DNA of 38,726 nt from CAZDBA01 sp964503615 (GCA_964503615.1 CAZDBA010000024.1:1-38726), one strand, 5' to 3'; numbered from the stretch's first letter, positions 25,593-34,598 are shown. Numbers and translations are program-made. Notes: a model not told the origin generated them from the sequence alone.

Positions 25593-27571
25593 ATGAAAAC
25601 TAGATTTTTGAATTGCGTCTTAACCGGTGTTGCGAGCTTTCTGGTTTGCAGCATCATGTGCGTTCCAAGCTTTGCGCAGGTCGATCCATTTGACAATTTC
25701 AGTCGACCCCTGTCTGGAGTACAAGACAATGGCTCCGGCACTCGAGATGGCTCGGGCACTCGAGATGGCTCCAGCACCCGAGACGGCTCCANNNNNNNNN
25801 NNNNNNNNNNNNNNNNNNNNNNNNNNNNNNNNNNNNNNNNNNNNNNNNNNNNNNNNNNNNNNNNNNNNNNNNNNNNNNNNNNNNNNNNNNNGGCACTCGA
25901 GATGGCTCGGGCACTCGAGATGGCTCCAGCACCCGAGACGGCTCCAGCACCCGAGACGGCTCCAGCACCCGAGACGGCTCGGGCACGCGAGACGGCTCCG
26001 GCACGCGAGACCAACTTCCTGGCGGGTCCGGCACTCGAGACCAACTTCCTGGTGGCTCCGGCAACCGAGATGATGGACCACTCATCCAACGCGAAGATCT
26101 CAAGCCACAACAGGAAATCGTTGTTAGGGAAGACCGGGCTGGCTGGAACGAAGCTGGCAAAGGGATCGCCAGAAACAGAGTGTCCGACGAACTGCGTTCT
26201 CACTGGGTTATGGTCGACTCGAACGGCCTGTTACTGGGAACGGTTATTGGATTCAACAGTGCACCAGTATCAGATGCCAGAGTTTATCTGATTTCCAACG
26301 GCAAAGTCGCAAACTCAACAAACGTGAACGAACAGGGTCAATTTTCATTCAACAACGTTCAACAGGGAACCTATGGACTGGTCGGTATGAGCGACACATC
26401 GTTCTTTGCATTCGGATTCAACGCGATTCGTAACTCGAACAATCCACGCGCCGAAGCACCTCGGTCAATTACTGTGATGGCGGGGCCTAACCAGACTTCG
26501 ATCAACATGGACTGGATTGCACACTATGCTCCGCAAGTTAGCTATCGCGTTATCGGCCGATTTGAAAGCCGCCAAGGTACAGATGATCCTGAACGACTGT
26601 ACGGTACCGAGGGAATTGCGACTCATTATCCCAAAGCTTACCCCGCAACAACAATCCAAAGCCATGCGGTCACCGCGCTAACAGATGGCCGCTTGGTTGG
26701 TCGAGTTCATCAAATCGAATCGTCGAGTGGTCGACCTGTTGATGTCCGCAACATTCGAGTTTTGCTTTTAAAAGGGGATGACGTTTACGCTGCCACTTCG
26801 ACTGACAACTTTGGCGTATTCGATTTCACGCGAATTCCACCTGCTAACTATACATTGGTTGCAGCTGGAGACGATGGAATGGCTTCGATCGGCTTGGAAG
26901 TGGTTGCTAATGACCCGGGAGTCAACTTTGAAAGTGACGAAGATGAAGATAACGTGGCTGCAGACGTGGTTCCTATCGACATATCACTGCTTCCCGTCGA
27001 GGCGTCTGGCTGGCTGGTTGCTGAAGCCAATGATTACGCGTATCAGCGTGCGATTGTCAGATCTGCCAAAATCAATGCAGAACGAAACAAGTGCAATTGC
27101 CAACCGCTGACACCCCAACAACAGCAAGTAATCATTGACGCTCTTAAGCCTAGTGATCGTGGCCAATTTTGGAAAAGGCTCAACAGCTACTTTGATGAGT
27201 TGTACTACGGTCAGCCCTCAAGTCAAAACCGTAATCCGGCTCAACAAGCTCAGCAGTTCCAACAACCGCAGCAGTTCCAACAACCGCAGCANNNNNNNNN
27301 NNNNNNNNNNNNNNNNNNNNNNNNNNNNNNNNNNNNNNNNNNNNNNNNNNNNNNNNNNNNNNNNNNNNNNNNNNNNNNNNNNNNNNNNNNNTTCCAACAA
27401 CCGCAGCAATTCCAACAACCGCAGCAGTTTCAACCGGCTCAACAGTTCCAACCACAATTCCAGCCGGCTCAGCAGTTCCAACAGCCCAGACCTATTCAGT
27501 CACGACCGGTGGCGCCTGGCGTCATTTCGAATCCTGTACAACATACCTTTTCAGATGCTACAGGTGCTTGA
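25593..27571 (+). CDS. Secreted repeat protein with carboxypeptidase-regulatory-like domains (two N gaps inside)
   Basis: The start at ATG 25593 follows GAAGAAAGAAG and opens a clear signal peptide ending SFA-Q (cleavage after residue 28). A hexapeptide array of the type GTRDGS/STRDGS follows, interrupted by the first N gap, then two degenerate units ending QLPGGS. Two beta-sandwich domains resembling carboxypeptidase-regulatory or Sdr-B modules come next (LLGTVIGFNSAPVSDARVYL...GQFSFNNVQQGTYGL and LVGRVHQIESSSGRPV...GVFDFTRIPPANYTLV). The C-terminus is QQFQQP repeats containing the second gap. As written, the frame shifts across 25792-25891, but merging the duplicated 55-mer removes 155 bases and restores one frame. 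The protein is probably surface-exposed; function unknown. Confidence 0.8.
25737..25946. repeat. Coding 18-bp repeat array with 100-N gap flanked by identical 55-mers
   Basis: Bases 25737-25791 and 25892-25946 are identical over exactly 55 positions around 100 Ns. The sequence is an 18-bp tandem array of the type GGCACTCGAGATGGCTCG, encoding the GTRDGS hexapeptide, and it continues to about 26060. Such an array defeats short-read assembly, so the real number of units may differ from the simple merged form. Confidence 0.9.
27257..27430. repeat. Coding TTCCAACAACCGCAGCAG repeats with an unresolved gap
   Basis: 15- to 18-bp units encoding FQQPQ lie on both sides of the 100 Ns at 27292-27391. 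The flanks share only 17 bases before they diverge, so this is not the same artefact as the other gaps; array length is unknown. Reading frame is the same on both sides. Confidence 0.8.
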
Positions 27572-27708
27572 CCCAAACAAACGGTCACTCACCCAAACTG
27601 TTGTTTGAGAATACCCTCCTCGATTTCGGGTTTGTGACTTTATTCCGAAGCAAGGGTGTTGTGTGATATCCCTGGCAACTTTGGTTGCTTAACGTGATTC
27701 TATCGCGG

Positions 27709-27742
27709 CCGGCTTTCGTTTTCGAAAGCCGGTATTTTTTTT
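27709..27742 (+). terminator. Strong Rho-independent terminator
   Basis: A perfect 10-bp stem CCGGCTTTCG / CGAAAGCCGG with a TTTT loop is followed by TA and a run of eight Ts. It ends the repeat-protein transcript about 140 bases after its stop. Confidence 0.92.
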
Positions 27743-27818
27743 GTTGCGGCACAATTGCTTGTTCTTAATCAGTCATCCTTTCGCGTCGCAGTTCTTCCTC
27801 TACGAACGAAGATCGCAT

Positions 27819-27858
27819 TAAAAAAGCGAGAGGCAAACTGAACATGTTCGCCTCTCGC
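27819..27858 (-). terminator. Rho-independent terminator (minus strand)
   Basis: GCGAGAGGC (27826-27834) pairs with GCCTCTCGC (27850-27858). The 15-base loop contains the palindrome GAACATGTTC. On the minus strand the stem is followed by TTTTTTAATG. It ends the gene whose stop is at 27909. Confidence 0.88.
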
Positions 27859-27908
27859 AGCATTTGATAGTCAAATTTTCCAACGAGCGTTGGAAATTGC
27901 GTAGTCTC

Positions 27909-29567
27909 TTAGAACTCGGCACCACCCATCAGGCCAAAGTTCTCCATACTTACTCCGATTAGGCCCAGCACTCCGTCCTGAATATCAAATCGACCCTTGA
28001 AGCCATTCTTGATCCATTGCGCATCCAAACGGATGCGGTCTTTGCCGGTTTCCGCAAGCAAATCTGACATCTTTTCTGTCATTTCATCTCCTTCGATAGC
28101 GGACGACATCTCAAGAAGCGGGCCCAGAAACAGGTTGTACTGCATCATCACTTGCTCGTTCTCGTTGGCGTTATTAGGGTTCACAGCTTCTTTCAGCAAG
28201 ACCATTGGGTCATCACTAGAGCCAACAATGTAGATTTCCTTTTTTCCAACGGCTAACAGTAATGTTAGCTCGTCGCCCAGGTAGTCGGTTACTTCGGGTG
28301 GTGAACTCGCAAGTTGCACAACAACCTCGTGCAGTTGTAACCCCTCCAATGTGCCACTGTTGAGATTGAATTCAACAACTTCGCCAAATCCGGGTTCGTT
28401 CTCTGCCATCCGAGCAAGGTCTTTGACAGCGTCTTCTAATTTACGGGCGTCAGAAACTTGAAAACCAATTGCAAAATCGGTCTGATCTTCGCCAGTATTT
28501 ACGACCATGGCCACATCCATACGACCTTCTTCGACCGTGTCCTTAAAGACTTCGAACATGTCATCGGCGATACTCTCGGCCATTTCCAGTTCTTTGTCCG
28601 TCATATCACTGTCGTTCAATTCGTCAGCTAACTCATCACGCAAAGACCCAAGCATAGCGAGTTGCTGTTTTGCGTCTTCTTCACTGATTTCAACGCAAAT
28701 ATTTGCCGTAAAGGTCGCTTCATCCATCAGCAGTGAGGAAAATTTGGAAGCTTCTATTCCTTCTTGAGTCGCAGACTCGTTTGCAATTTTAGAACCTTCC
28801 AAACCTGTCATCTGAAGGTCGATGTACATGCTTTCTGTTGTGCTGTTTGCGGCCAAACCGATGACCATCTCTTCCGTTTCGTTGATCAAACTACGAATCG
28901 TCTTCATTTGCATTTCGAAGTTTTGTTCTTGAACATCCGAAGGCAAGCCTCCCATCTCTTCGATCGACTTAGCATAACTATCTTCAATCTCGTCCAACCA
29001 GGATTCTCGCAACGATGCCGGAATCCGCTGAGCAAAAACCTTTGCGCCAATATTGTAATTTTCTGGCAAGTCACCTGCCAAACCGACTGGGTCATTGGGG
29101 AGGAATTCAAACATCTCTTCGCGATCAGAGAAATAGGCATATCCATTGACTTCCTTCATCAACAATTCTGGTCCCGAGTCCGGGATGATCGTCGTTAAAT
29201 CGGCGCCTTCTTCGACCTTAGCGTATTGGTCTACGATTTCGAGGAATTGTTCCATGTCTGAAATGGGCAGAAAACCGATCGCTCTAGGCTCTTTTTGATC
29301 TTCCCCTAAATACATCAACACTCCGCTGGGATTTTCGGTGTCGATCCCTTTTAGAAACTGCTCCATCTGCATTTTGATCAAGAACGACATTTGGCCAAAT
29401 CCAGCGGCTTCGGCAATGTATCCAATGTCCTTCATCTGCTCTTTAAGAGGCGCCATGCAAATCACGATGGCGGGCTCCGGATCGGACTGAGCTTTGGCTT
29501 GCAGACCAGGCAGCACGCTGACAGCGATCATCAGGCCCGCCAACATAGCTTTCGAGAAGGTTTTCAA
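27909..29567 (-). CDS. Secreted planctomycete-type hypothetical protein, TTG start
   Basis: I place the start at TTG 29567: GGGAG lies 6 bases upstream and the protein then begins with a textbook signal peptide (KTFSKAMLAGLMIAVSVL, cleaved near AKA-QS). A longer open frame upstream would bury the signal 38 residues in. The 552-residue product is acidic, with no recognised domain: mixed alpha/beta, repeated helical stretches, and an ending like DRIRLDAQWIKNGFKGRFDI...GVLGLIGV, a C-terminal pattern I associate with planctomycete secreted proteins of unknown function. It resembles in size and style the protein encoded at 31494-33521, but I could not confirm homology. It has its own terminator. 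Confidence 0.82.
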   Translation of the reverse strand: MKTFSKAMLAGLMIAVSVLPGLQAKAQSDPEPAIVICMAPLKEQMKDIGYIAEAAGFGQMSFLIKMQMEQFLKGIDTENPSGVLMYLGEDQKEPRAIGFLPISDMEQFLEIVDQYAKVEEGADLTTIIPDSGPELLMKEVNGYAYFSDREEMFEFLPNDPVGLAGDLPENYNIGAKVFAQRIPASLRESWLDEIEDSYAKSIEEMGGLPSDVQEQNFEMQMKTIRSLINETEEMVIGLAANSTTESMYIDLQMTGLEGSKIANESATQEGIEASKFSSLLMDEATFTANICVEISEEDAKQQLAMLGSLRDELADELNDSDMTDKELEMAESIADDMFEVFKDTVEEGRMDVAMVVNTGEDQTDFAIGFQVSDARKLEDAVKDLARMAENEPGFGEVVEFNLNSGTLEGLQLHEVVVQLASSPPEVTDYLGDELTLLLAVGKKEIYIVGSSDDPMVLLKEAVNPNNANENEQVMMQYNLFLGPLLEMSSAIEGDEMTEKMSDLLAETGKDRIRLDAQWIKNGFKGRFDIQDGVLGLIGVSMENFGLMGGAEF

Positions 29568-29582
29568 TGGTTTCTCCCAATA

Positions 29583-29614
29583 GGTAGATTTGTTTGTTGG
29601 TAGATTTGTTTGTT
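29583..29614. repeat. 16-bp tandem duplication
   Basis: GGTAGATTTGTTTGTT occurs twice head to tail, 15 bases upstream of the TTG start of the secreted protein, so it lies in the leader of that mRNA just 5' of its ribosome-binding site. Confidence 0.85.
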
Positions 29615-29858
29615 TTAGAATTTTATGCTTGTCTACGTAATTAACCCACCGCACAAGTACTATCTTAATGGGAGAATTCACGATTACGCGACCAGAACTG
29701 GCCCAATTCGTGAGATTGATCTCGGGCCGTTTGTTTTGAGTAACTGTAATCCTTACCCAACCAAATACACAACGGTTTTGGATTTGCAGTCAATTGCCAA
29801 AATTGCAAGGAGCAATTGGCCTCGCCCCAACGCTTGAACAAACGCTTAAATACAAGCA

Positions 29859-29880
29859 TTTCTCGCTAAGAGGCGAGAAA
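29859..29880. terminator. Hairpin downstream of infA
   Basis: A perfect 8-bp stem TTTCTCGC / GCGAGAAA with a 6-base loop lies about 100 bases past the infA stop. The minus-strand side reads into TGCTTGTATTT, so it may end the infA operon; the T-tract is poor. The rest of 29615-29981 holds no gene that I can support. Confidence 0.5.
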
Positions 29881-29981
29881 AAGCAGGGACAGCAGAATCA
29901 AGAAGGGTCAGTAGAATCGATCAAACCCGCAAAAGCCAACAGACTTGGACGTTGGTGAAATACTGACGAAAAGCGAACGGT

Positions 29982-30200
29982 TTAACGTTCACGATAGACA
30001 ATACGACCTTTGGTCAAATCGTAAGGGGACAGCTCCACACGAACTTTGTCACCCGGGACAATACGGATAAAGTGTTTCCGCATTCGGCCCGCAACATGCG
30101 CGAGGACTTCGTTGCCCGTTTCAAGTTGGACTTTAAAACGAGTGTTGGCGAGAGCTTTTACAACGGTGCCCTCTACTTCGTAGGCTTCTTCTTTTGGCAT
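29982..30200 (-). CDS. infA: Translation initiation factor IF-1
   Basis: 72 residues starting MPKEEAYEVEG, with the whole OB-fold sequence of IF-1: GTVVKALANTRFKVQLETG, EVLAHVAGRMRKHFIRI, PGDKVRVELSPYDLTKGRI and terminal VYRER. IF-1 binds the ribosomal A site during initiation. A ribosome-binding site GGAAG at 4 bases fixes the ATG at 30200; a longer open frame upstream is not real. It sits 70 bases downstream of a PLP enzyme gene and away from ribosomal protein genes, in a minus-strand run. Confidence 0.97.
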   Translation of the reverse strand: MPKEEAYEVEGTVVKALANTRFKVQLETGNEVLAHVAGRMRKHFIRIVPGDKVRVELSPYDLTKGRIVYRER

Positions 30201-30270
30201 AAATCTTCCGTAAAAGGTAGTGTTTAATGGCGCCCAAATCATACTCGGGCACCGTGGAATCGTATATAGG

Positions 30271-31488
30271 TCATTTCGCAAAAGCAGCTTTTGCGATTGC
30301 ATCCGCGATAAATTCTGGGCTTTCCAGCCCAACTGACACCCGAATCGTCCCACTCGACATTCCCAATTGCTTGAGTTCCGACTCGTTCAGGTTTCGGTGG
30401 CTGCTGGAAGCGGGATGGCTTAAAGTGGTCACTGTTTCGCCCAGAGTCGGGCAGTAGGGGATCGACTTGCATTTCTCGATAAACCGACTGGCAGCGGACC
30501 AACCTCCACTCAAATGCAACGTCAGCATGTTGCCGAAAATCGGTTCGGTACCAGCCATAGGGCCATTAGCGAACTGCTTCACAGTAATAGAGTAGTCGGG
30601 GTGGCTGGGGGCTCCCGGAAAGTCAATTCGCTCGATGCCTTGGGTATCTTGTGAAATTTCTGCCTGCAAACGCTGAAAAACAGCTTGGCAAGTCTTGGCA
30701 GCCATCTGCATCCTGACGAACAAAGTCTCCAATCCGCGTTCGGCCATCCAGCAATCAAAAGGGGATGCCGCTAATCCCCAACGAGCAATAGTTTGTGGAA
30801 CCCGTTTCCAATGCTTTTCTTTGCCGCAAACTGCTCCCAGCATCGCGTCACCGTGACCATTCATAAACTTGGTCAAACTTTCCAAAACAAAATCGGCCCC
30901 CCACTCCAAAGGTCGACACAGTATCGGAGTCGCAAAGGTGTTATCCACCACTAACAACGCATTGTGCTCGTGTGCGATCGTTGCAAGCGACTTTAGGTCA
31001 GCTACTCTCAAAGTAGGATTGGAGATCGTTTCGACAACGACCAATTTCGTATTGGTTTGAAACGCGTCTTCAAAGACTCTTAAATCCAAACAGTCAAAAC
31101 TACTGGACTCGATTCCAAACCGTATCGCCTCTTCAGCAACCAGAACGGATGATCCTCCGTACAAACGGTTGCTGAGCAGCACATGATCACCGGTATTCAA
31201 TTGCGACAACAACACGGTTGTCATTGCACTTTGGCCTGACGCTGTCACACAAGCGCGCTCGGAACCATGAAGCTGTCGGCATTTCTCGCCAACAATGTTC
31301 GCATTAGGATGCCCGTCGCGCTGGTAGGCATATCCCTCTGTCTCACCTCCTAATAATCCGCTGGCATGATCGGGCGAATCACAGTGATAAACGGTCGCCG
31401 TCTGTAAAGCAGATCGAGAAGGTCGACTATCAAACATCGGAACTTCGATCCGAGTTGCGCAAATATCTTGTCGGCGATTCGGGTCCAT
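30271..31488 (-). CDS. Cys/Met-metabolism PLP enzyme (cystathionine gamma-synthase/lyase family)
   Basis: 405 residues of the trans-sulfuration family. Visible motifs: YAYQRDGHPN (55-64), ASGQSAMTTVLL near 83-94, the LYGGS at 109-113 with the stacking Tyr110, VVETISNPTLRVADL (151-165), VDNTFATPI with D182, and ESLTKFMNGHGD with K207 as the PLP lysine. Members make or break cystathionine, homocysteine or methionine; which one cannot be read from sequence alone. Its stop lies 70 bases before infA, and its start is 5 bases after the stop of the secreted-protein gene, so those three are probably co-transcribed. Confidence 0.92.
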   Translation of the reverse strand: MDPNRRQDICATRIEVPMFDSRPSRSALQTATVYHCDSPDHASGLLGGETEGYAYQRDGHPNANIVGEKCRQLHGSERACVTASGQSAMTTVLLSQLNTGDHVLLSNRLYGGSSVLVAEEAIRFGIESSSFDCLDLRVFEDAFQTNTKLVVVETISNPTLRVADLKSLATIAHEHNALLVVDNTFATPILCRPLEWGADFVLESLTKFMNGHGDAMLGAVCGKEKHWKRVPQTIARWGLAASPFDCWMAERGLETLFVRMQMAAKTCQAVFQRLQAEISQDTQGIERIDFPGAPSHPDYSITVKQFANGPMAGTEPIFGNMLTLHLSGGWSAASRFIEKCKSIPYCPTLGETVTTLSHPASSSHRNLNESELKQLGMSSGTIRVSVGLESPEFIADAIAKAAFAK

Positions 31489-31493
31489 ATTGC

Positions 31494-33521
31494 TTACTTG
31501 TCTTGAAAATCAAAAGTATACAGCGTGTTCCGCACGTTTTCTGCTTGAACTGATTTCCAGTCACAATGGTTCAAGATTCCGCAAAACTCCGCTGCCACAT
31601 CTGGCATTTCGTCGAACGGTCCCACTGGACCATCAGTCGTTGCCATCGCCATTTTGAATAAGGTTCGAAACATGTTCCCTGCAGTGATTCCTCGAAATCT
31701 TCCACAATCGACAATCGTTTTGTTTGCGTCTGGCTTTTCTAACCGGAGCGACTTTTGACTACTGATGATTTCTTTACTGAATTCCAACGAAGTCGAGAAC
31801 ACAACAAAGTCACCTTTGATAAACACATGAGGACGGAGATCCCCCATAATATTCAATTCAACATCAGCATCATCGACCCAGTCGAGCAGGAATTCCTTTC
31901 CCATAACTCCGGAGCCCAAATCAACTTTGCGGACAATTTCCAGGTTTTGAGGTACGTTCACATCGCTCAATGAAAAAAAACCGTCAACGATTTTTTCGTA
32001 AATCTCGATCAGTTTGCTTTCCATCTGCTTGGGATCACTGACCTGAGACACAACAGCCATACGGACAAACTTGTCAGTCTCGAAATCAAAGGCGTTGGGC
32101 AACAACTCAAAATCAAGTTGCAGTGATTCCAATTCACCTTTTGTATCCATGACCACGCCAAACGGTATCGCGGGAATCTCCCTTAACTCATCGCGAATCG
32201 CAATCCGCATTGGCCCAAAATGTTCGTAGTATGAAAGTGCAATCGAGTCGAGTGCTTCGGACTGTTCAAACTCTGATCGCAGTTCGCTACGTAAGGAAAT
32301 CGTGGCTAAACGCTCTTCATAGTACTCCACCCAATCCCAAAGAAAATCGCTGTACGAGCGATAGTTATTCAGGGCATAGCTTTCCACATCGGCTGGGATC
32401 ATTTTAAGAATTGGAGAGCCGAAAAGTGTATCCACCTCGGGCATTCCGATCTGTCGGATATCGGCCAGAACTTGATTCTTTTCAGCCCAAACACGCATAT
32501 GACCATTGTTGGACATCTGCTGCACCTGGCTGGAAAGTGTCCGGAAAGAACCCCACAAATCTTCGTAATCATCTTCGATAGATGCTTTACCCAACTCAGT
32601 TTTGGCCCAACGGTTGAGGTCATCGTTAAAAATCTTCGCAGCACTTTTCATCTGTTTGCTGTTCCAACGTCCATAGCCGATTTCATTCAAACCGTCACGC
32701 AGTCCGATCATCTCTTCCGCATTAGACATGGGCTTTCCAGCTGGGTCCGAGCCGATTGAAACTCGCATCCCGTTGTCAATCAACTCGGCTTTGAAAAAGA
32801 GCTCCAACTCCAGCAACGCGTTTACGATTTCGCCTTCGGGATCTTCCATGCCCATCGACGTGACCCAATCACTCATTGTGTCTTCGTCTACAACATCCAA
32901 AAGCAAACCCGTGATTTTGAATTCTTTCTCGTCTCGCTCGTACTTAAGCTCAGTCAGCAGCCCGACACCGGCTGACACCTGTCGGAAATTTTCAAACTGC
33001 TCCGCCGTCATTTCCGGATCGGACCACTTTATCCAAACACATACATCCGGAACCTCGAACTTCTCCAGTATTTTAGCCAGCTCTGTTTGCAGCAATTCAA
33101 ATTCTGCTTCATCGTAGTCATCATCAAAAAAAGTTTCCTGCCCGATATTGACTCGCAAGATGGCGCCAAAAAAATCAAGAAACGCAGGATAGATCTCTTC
33201 GCTTGCTGAAATCGCGACGGTCTCAGGAAAGTAATCGCGATTCTCACTAATCACATCCTGAGCGGATTCGATATCCAATTCCCCGAGAGGACCTATTTCC
33301 AAAACCCGATGCAGCGCCTTATTTTTGAGCACCGCTTCCACGTGGCCATAAATGTTGTTGACCGCAAATATTTCGGTGTTGGCTTGGGGGATTTGAGCAG
33401 CAAAATCGGAGAAGCTGTTATCAGATTGTGCCCAAACGCTCTGTACAGATAACGCCGCGACTACGAAGCAAATCACAAACCAAGCAGAACTTGCTCCCGG
33501 CAAGCAGCGAATTGAAAACAT
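31494..33521 (-). CDS. Large secreted hypothetical protein, 675 aa
   Basis: I choose ATG 33521, which opens directly on a signal peptide (MFSIRCLPG...WFVICFVVAALSVQSVWA-QS). An in-frame ATG 16 codons upstream is possible; neither has a clear ribosome-binding site. The mature protein is acidic, with an N-terminal region resembling a substrate-free barrel of unknown type (EIFAVNNIYGHVEAVLKN), many amphipathic helices and no catalytic motif that I recognise. Likely periplasmic or outer-envelope. It is the first gene of a probable minus-strand unit with the PLP enzyme 5 bases downstream. Function unknown. Confidence 0.8.
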   Translation of the reverse strand: MFSIRCLPGASSAWFVICFVVAALSVQSVWAQSDNSFSDFAAQIPQANTEIFAVNNIYGHVEAVLKNKALHRVLEIGPLGELDIESAQDVISENRDYFPETVAISASEEIYPAFLDFFGAILRVNIGQETFFDDDYDEAEFELLQTELAKILEKFEVPDVCVWIKWSDPEMTAEQFENFRQVSAGVGLLTELKYERDEKEFKITGLLLDVVDEDTMSDWVTSMGMEDPEGEIVNALLELELFFKAELIDNGMRVSIGSDPAGKPMSNAEEMIGLRDGLNEIGYGRWNSKQMKSAAKIFNDDLNRWAKTELGKASIEDDYEDLWGSFRTLSSQVQQMSNNGHMRVWAEKNQVLADIRQIGMPEVDTLFGSPILKMIPADVESYALNNYRSYSDFLWDWVEYYEERLATISLRSELRSEFEQSEALDSIALSYYEHFGPMRIAIRDELREIPAIPFGVVMDTKGELESLQLDFELLPNAFDFETDKFVRMAVVSQVSDPKQMESKLIEIYEKIVDGFFSLSDVNVPQNLEIVRKVDLGSGVMGKEFLLDWVDDADVELNIMGDLRPHVFIKGDFVVFSTSLEFSKEIISSQKSLRLEKPDANKTIVDCGRFRGITAGNMFRTLFKMAMATTDGPVGPFDEMPDVAAEFCGILNHCDWKSVQAENVRNTLYTFDFQDK

Positions 33522-33635
33522 GAGACAAAACCGGTTTTGGCATTTGAAAGTGTAAAAACTGGCCCCCATTGTAATACGGGCCCAGTGTGAAAGCGAGCGT
33601 TGGCGCGATCAGGATTCGCTCCAATGACCCGTTTG

Positions 33636-33742
33636 ATACAAGCCCGCGAGCGCAAGCAGGGGGATAAGAACAGGAGGGATAAGAACGGACAAGCGAGTTG
33701 CTAACTCTCTCAAAAACCCTCGCTCGCGCTTCGGGCTTGTAT
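33636..33742. repeat. Imperfect intergenic inverted repeat (planctomycete REP-like)
   Basis: ATACAAGCCCG (33636-33646) pairs with CGGGCTTGTAT (33732-33742). Inside it CGAGCG (33647-33652) pairs with CGCTCG (33721-33726), with a bulge CGCTT on the 3' side. The loop holds two GGGATAAGAAC-like copies. It lies between the divergent or spaced genes at 33521 and 33964. Similar ACAAGCCCG-GCGCAAGCG elements are, to my recollection, scattered in Pirellulales genomes. Confidence 0.75.
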
Positions 33743-33834
33743 TGGAAAAGGGCTTTGGCCGCCCGGTAAGATATTTAACGCTGGCAGGCTTCTGAATCAG
33801 GCCGTGTCTTGCTTACTCAATTCAGAATACGATT

Positions 33835-33848
33835 TCGCTTTAAAGCGA
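33835..33848. promoter_or_regulatory. 14-bp perfect palindrome
   Basis: TCGCTTTAAAGCGA is a perfect inverted repeat about 115 bases downstream of the small lipoprotein gene. It could be a regulator site or part of a terminator; no downstream T-tract supports the latter. Nothing else is visible in 33743-33963. Confidence 0.35.
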
Positions 33849-33963
33849 TATTGAACACCCAACTTTGTGACAAGCAAAATTCCAGCTGAGCGCGTAAGAA
33901 ACCCGCCGGCTGAACTCGTTCGACCGGGCGGGCTGCTGCGATGTGAATTGATTGATCTTATGT

Positions 33964-34197
33964 CTAGCGTCGCTTAGCGGTGGCTTCCGCGCGAGCTTCT
34001 TGCAAAGCGGCTGCTTCGTTTTGCAGCTTGAATTCATGTCCCTTGGGGAAGAACTGAATATCGTCGCTCATGTAATAAGGACTCGGTAGCGTTTGACCTC
34101 CAATGCTCACCTGACAACCAGTGGTTGAACAAGCCGCTAACGCAGCAGCAGCGCAAAGGGCCATACTGACAACACGAGATCGAATTCGGGATTTCAT
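33964..34197 (-). CDS. Small lipoprotein, TLPSPYYxSDD type
   Basis: 77 residues from ATG 34197, preceded by GGAG at about 9 bases. An ATG 9 codons upstream is less likely. Basic n-region, hydrophobic stretch and lipobox LAAC place the lipidated Cys at 23 (C28 in TTGC is an alternative). After GGQ comes TLPSPYYMSDDIQFFPKG and a helical tail rich in Ala, Glu and Arg. I associate this TLPSPYY-SDD pattern with short planctomycete-specific lipoproteins; the function is unknown. Confidence 0.8.
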   Translation of the reverse strand: MKSRIRSRVVSMALCAAAALAACSTTGCQVSIGGQTLPSPYYMSDDIQFFPKGHEFKLQNEAAALQEARAEATAKRR

Positions 34198-34598
34198 TGG
34201 TGACAACTCCGTTTGCGGATTCACTCTTTGACAAGTCGTCCCACGTGTCGACGCAGGACCATTAGTGAATATCCGTCAAAAGAGTTATCGGCTTGCGCCG
34301 TGGCGGACTTTGATGCATTTAACAAAAAATCAGGTTGGCCAAGATCTGCATTCCAGTGTGAATCTGACGAACGATTCACAGCCTGAACTCGTAATACTGG
34401 GGGTTTTAGAGGAAGTAAGCCACGATTTCTGATAAAATAAGTAACAGCAAGGCGAAGATAAATGCTTGCACTTTTACAACGAAGGGTCGTCCATCACGGT
34501 CAAGACTGACGATCAAACCAAAATGCAAGCATAATAAACATCTGAATGGCAACGACTCAGGGCAAGTGTTTCCATACTACAAAGCCAAAGGCGAATAC
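34198..34598. other. Intergenic region with spaced inverted repeat
   Basis: About 400 bases between divergent genes without a credible reading frame. The clearest structure is ATGCTTGCA (34462-34470) and its exact complement TGCAAGCAT (34524-34532), 53 bases apart, upstream of the TPR-CHAT gene; CATAAT follows the right arm and could serve as a -10 box. Confidence 0.4.

Noticed and set aside
25737..26060. CRISPR-like array
   Set aside because: The units are 18-bp direct tandem copies with no spacers, and they encode a hexapeptide in frame.
25593..26180. Pseudogene by frameshift in the repeat protein
   Set aside because: The shift vanishes when the duplicated 55-mer around the N gap is merged, so it is an assembly effect.
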